Assembly: GCA_944323345.1 (NCBI GenBank)
Contig: CALUSC010000001.1
Coordinates: 1-64,000, forward strand
DNA length: 64,000 nucleotides
Reading direction: 5' to 3'
Source of the DNA: an uncultured Bacteroidales bacterium
GTDB taxonomy: Bacteria > Bacteroidota > Bacteroidia > Bacteroidales > UBA932
Part shown: positions 61,409 through 64,000 of the stretch, piece by piece
Position numbering within the stretch: position 1 is the stretch's first letter
Layout: each line of letters starts with the position of its first letter
Notes under the pieces: generated by a model
Seen by the model: only the letters and a program-made list of their open reading frames with translations
What the model was told of the DNA's origin: nothing
Database searches by the model: none
Translations under genes and position numbers: made by a program

Positions 61409-63871
61409 ATGACTTTAAAAGGAAACATGCTTGCAGGCATGGCAGCATTGCTCATGTCGTGTACATTCACGAATGCCCAGGTGGTCATCACGGCTGATGA
61501 TGAGAAAAGGGCGGAAGAACTTGTGGAACAGATGACACTGGACGAGAAGATAGGGATGATTGCCGGTGAACGGTCGTTCTATCTGCGCGGTGTCGAGAGG
61601 CTCGGTATTCCTGCAATACGGATTGCCGACGGGCCTCAGGGTGTCAGGAACAATACCAAAAGCACATTGTATCCATGCGGGATACTGACTTCTGCCACAT
61701 GGAACAGGGATCTTGCCTACGACATGGGAGAAGGTCTCGGCCGTGACGCCAAAGCTCGCGGCGTGCAGATCATGCTTGGTCCAGGAGTGAATATTTACAG
61801 AGCTCCGATGTGCGGCAGAAACTATGAGTATATGGGTGAGGACCCGTATCTGGCATCCGAGACTGCCAAGCAGTATATTCTCGGCGTGCAGGATCAGGGA
61901 ATCATGGCTACGGTAAAGCATTTTGCCGCAAACAACCAGCTGGAGAATATCCGTCACAGCGCCAGCTCGGATGTGGATGAGAGAACATTGCAGGAAATCT
62001 ATTTTCCTGCATTCAGAAAGGCGGTACAGGAGGCAGGCGTGGCTCTCGTAATGGACAGCTATAATCTTATCTGGGGTGTGCATTCTACGGAGAATCCGTG
62101 GCTGAACAACGAGATTCTGAGAAAACAGTGGGGCTTTAAGGGTATAGTCATATCTGACTGGACATCAGTGTATTCTACTCCTGGAGCCGTTCTCGGAGGT
62201 TTGGATCTGGAGTGCCCGAAAGGCGTTTATTTCACTCCTGAGAAGATTAAGCCGCTTCTGGATTCAGGTGTCATAACTGAAAAGGACATTGACCTGAAGG
62301 TCAAACATATTCTGCAGACTTACAGCGCTTTCGGATTCCTGGATAAATTGCCTGTGGATGAGACTATCGCATTGGACAATGAAGATAGCAAGGCGACAGC
62401 CCTCGAAATTGCCCGTCAGGGCATAGTCCTTCTGGAGAACAGGAACGGGAATCTTCCTTTCGCCGCTGATGCGAAGGTGGTGGTCATGGGACCTAATGCG
62501 GATGTCATCACTACGGGTGGCGGCAGCGGTTTTGTGACTCCTTATTCGACGGTTTCTCCTTATCAGGGCCTGGCTGGAATCCTGGGCGAAGAGAATGTGA
62601 TATTGCTTTCGGATGATGTTCTGTATGAGGATATCCTTTCTTCCGTATATGTGAATGACAGTTCCGATGTCAGAGGTTTCGTGGCAGAGTATTTCAATAA
62701 CAAGACTCTCTCGGGGGATGTGTTCAGGACTGAGACAGAGGAGAATCCGACTCATTACTGGAGCTACGGGCATCCTTTCGACGGTATGCCGGATGACGGA
62801 TTTTCAGTGAGGTGGACAGGTGTGTACAAGGCTCCTGCGTCAGGTACTATCCGTGTGAAGATGGCCGGTGATGACGGCTACAGGCTTTTCGTGAATGGAG
62901 AAAGACTCGGTGGCGACTGGGGAAATCATTCCCTGACCACGCGTTCGGTATTTTTCGATGTGGAGGCCGGAAAGACGTACGATCTGAGGTTCGAGTTTTA
63001 TGACAATGCCGGCGAGGCTACCGTGGTGTTCGAGGCCGGACTGATGAATATGGATAAGCTGAACGCTTCTCTGACTGAGGCTTCGGATGTACTTTACTGT
63101 GCCGGTTTCAACAGCAGTACAGAGGGCGAGGGCTGGGAAAGGCCGTTCCAGCTGCCTGCCGACCAGATACGGATGATGAATCTGGTGTCTTCCCTGCATG
63201 ACAGGGTGACTGTGGCGGTGAATGCCGGCGGCGGTGTGGATTTCAATGGCTGGTCCGATGATGTGGAGTCTGTGCTGATGGCATGGCATCCTGGCCAGGA
63301 GGGCGGAAAGGCGCTGGCTGAAATTCTGACTGGCGCCGTGTCTCCGAGCGGAAAGCTGCCGATTTCCATCGAGAACAAGTGGGAGGATAATCCTGTGCAT
63401 GACAGTTATTATGACAAGAACAAGCGTGTGACGTACTCTGAGGGTGTGTTTATGGGGTATCGCGGTTATGACCGTACAGGCAAGACTCCGAGGTATGCTT
63501 TCGGTTACGGGCTTTCTTATACTGATTTCGAGTATTCCGGTCTGGAGGTGAAGAAGCATGGCAAGGGTGTGTATTCTGTCAGCTTCGATGTAAGGAATAC
63601 CGGTTCGAAGGATGCTTACGAGACCGCGCAGGTGTATGTGGGCGATGCGGAGGCTTCCGTGAAGAGGCCGTTGAAGGAGCTCAAGGGGTATGAGAAGGTA
63701 TTTGTAAAGGCTGGTGAGACTGTCCGGGTGAGTGTGGATTTGGACAGCGAGGCTTTTGCATTTTATGATGTGGATTCGCAGTCGTTCGTGGTGGAGCCTG
63801 GGGAATTTGTGATTTCCGTGGGCCCGTCGTCGGCTGAGTTGCCGTTGACTGCTGCTGTCGAGGTCCGGTAG
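61409..63871 (+). CDS. Secreted GH3 beta-glucosidase with PA14 insertion
   Basis: An 820-residue secreted enzyme. The catalytic barrel has ERLGIPAIRIADGPQGVRNN, KHFAANNQLENIRH and the nucleophile Asp250 in GIVISDWTSVYS. After the first part of the sandwich domain a PA14-like domain (VAEYFNNKTLSGD ... GDDGYRLFVNGERLGG, residues about 410-555) is inserted. The C-terminus is a fibronectin III-like domain ending EFVISVGPSSAELPL. GH3-PA14 enzymes commonly hydrolyse beta-1,3- or beta-1,4-glucosides, but the exact linkage is not deducible. Confidence 0.94.
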   Translation: MTLKGNMLAGMAALLMSCTFTNAQVVITADDEKRAEELVEQMTLDEKIGMIAGERSFYLRGVERLGIPAIRIADGPQGVRNNTKSTLYPCGILTSATWNRDLAYDMGEGLGRDAKARGVQIMLGPGVNIYRAPMCGRNYEYMGEDPYLASETAKQYILGVQDQGIMATVKHFAANNQLENIRHSASSDVDERTLQEIYFPAFRKAVQEAGVALVMDSYNLIWGVHSTENPWLNNEILRKQWGFKGIVISDWTSVYSTPGAVLGGLDLECPKGVYFTPEKIKPLLDSGVITEKDIDLKVKHILQTYSAFGFLDKLPVDETIALDNEDSKATALEIARQGIVLLENRNGNLPFAADAKVVVMGPNADVITTGGGSGFVTPYSTVSPYQGLAGILGEENVILLSDDVLYEDILSSVYVNDSSDVRGFVAEYFNNKTLSGDVFRTETEENPTHYWSYGHPFDGMPDDGFSVRWTGVYKAPASGTIRVKMAGDDGYRLFVNGERLGGDWGNHSLTTRSVFFDVEAGKTYDLRFEFYDNAGEATVVFEAGLMNMDKLNASLTEASDVLYCAGFNSSTEGEGWERPFQLPADQIRMMNLVSSLHDRVTVAVNAGGGVDFNGWSDDVESVLMAWHPGQEGGKALAEILTGAVSPSGKLPISIENKWEDNPVHDSYYDKNKRVTYSEGVFMGYRGYDRTGKTPRYAFGYGLSYTDFEYSGLEVKKHGKGVYSVSFDVRNTGSKDAYETAQVYVGDAEASVKRPLKELKGYEKVFVKAGETVRVSVDLDSEAFAFYDVDSQSFVVEPGEFVISVGPSSAELPLTAAVEVR

Positions 63872-64000
63872 CGGCGGTGTTCCAGGTGTGTGTGGAACTG
63901 CGGTGCGCAGGGGCAGGTTGTTCTGTTCTTGCGCATCGCTTTTTTTGGGGGGGGGCTTGGCGTGATGTGCGGGGACGTGGTATTCTACCCTGCTGCGACC
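63872..64000. other. 3' edge of window, non-coding
   Basis: No gene is visible after the GH3 stop codon. A T7-G9 run at 63940-63955 is the only notable element; nothing else can be supported. Confidence 0.6.
63947..63955 (+). repeat. G9 homopolymer downstream of the GH3 gene
   Basis: Nine G bases follow seven T bases, outside any recognised gene. It is the second nine-G run of the window, after 26458-26466. Confidence 0.85.

Overview
The window looks like chromosomal DNA from a gut-type member of the Bacteroidales. The evidence is two SusC/SusD pairs, many SPII lipoproteins, BACON, DUF5018, DUF4832, DUF4434 and DUF5009 families, start regions with TTTG / TAnnTTTG promoters in place of sigma-70 boxes, and weak Shine-Dalgarno signals. 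Base composition is about half G+C by eye, higher than typical Bacteroides. An uncultured Rikenellaceae- or Cryptobacteroides-like lineage is possible, but I cannot prove it from the sequence.

Region 1 (1-15 kb) is mostly housekeeping: tRNA-Ser(GGA), a META-domain lipoprotein, a YhhN-family membrane protein, an iron-sulfur aldo/keto reductase, a NapH-NapG-like polyferredoxin, a MATE exporter, RecJ, shikimate kinase, a ParC/GyrA-type topoisomerase subunit, Era, an RluB-type pseudouridine synthase with a repetitive basic N-terminus, and an ExbB-ExbD-TonB-like operon.

Region 2 (15.1-18.9 kb, reverse strand) holds a ROK regulator, a sugar-porter MFS protein and a Tat-exported DUF4434 protein. 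It faces the first polysaccharide-utilisation locus (PUL).

Region 3 (19-45.8 kb) is a large first PUL. It encodes three GHL10-type putative glycoside hydrolase domains (one fused to a FAD oxidoreductase), a GH20-CE2 multidomain enzyme, a DUF4932 HExxH protein, a calcineurin-like phosphoesterase, a NAGPA-like phosphodiester glycosidase lipoprotein, SusC, SusD, two surface lipoproteins sharing one beta-propeller-like module, an ADP-ribosylglycohydrolase-like enzyme, a DUF5009 (HGSNAT-like) acyltransferase, a GxDLY/SGNH esterase and an N-acylglucosamine 2-epimerase-family protein. My inference is that the target is an amino-sugar-containing glycan with acyl and phosphodiester decorations.

Region 4 (45.8-47.1 kb) is non-coding and repeat-rich. 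It has dispersed inverted repeats, a strong terminator hairpin, a 52-bp tandem array whose units each form a hairpin, a possible decayed Rpn/PDDEXK transposase tail and a small MITE-like palindrome.

Region 5 (47.1-63.9 kb) is a second PUL: SusC, SusD, a SusE-like lipoprotein, two tandem DUF4832 lipoproteins, a Big2-DUF4886 SGNH lipoprotein, an unknown small protein whose stop codon lies in a MITE-like end, and two GH3 beta-glycosidases separated by a 5'-truncated thioredoxin (TlpA-like) remnant. No SusR, hybrid two-component or ECF/anti-sigma regulator is present in the window; the only obvious sugar-responsive regulator is the ROK protein.
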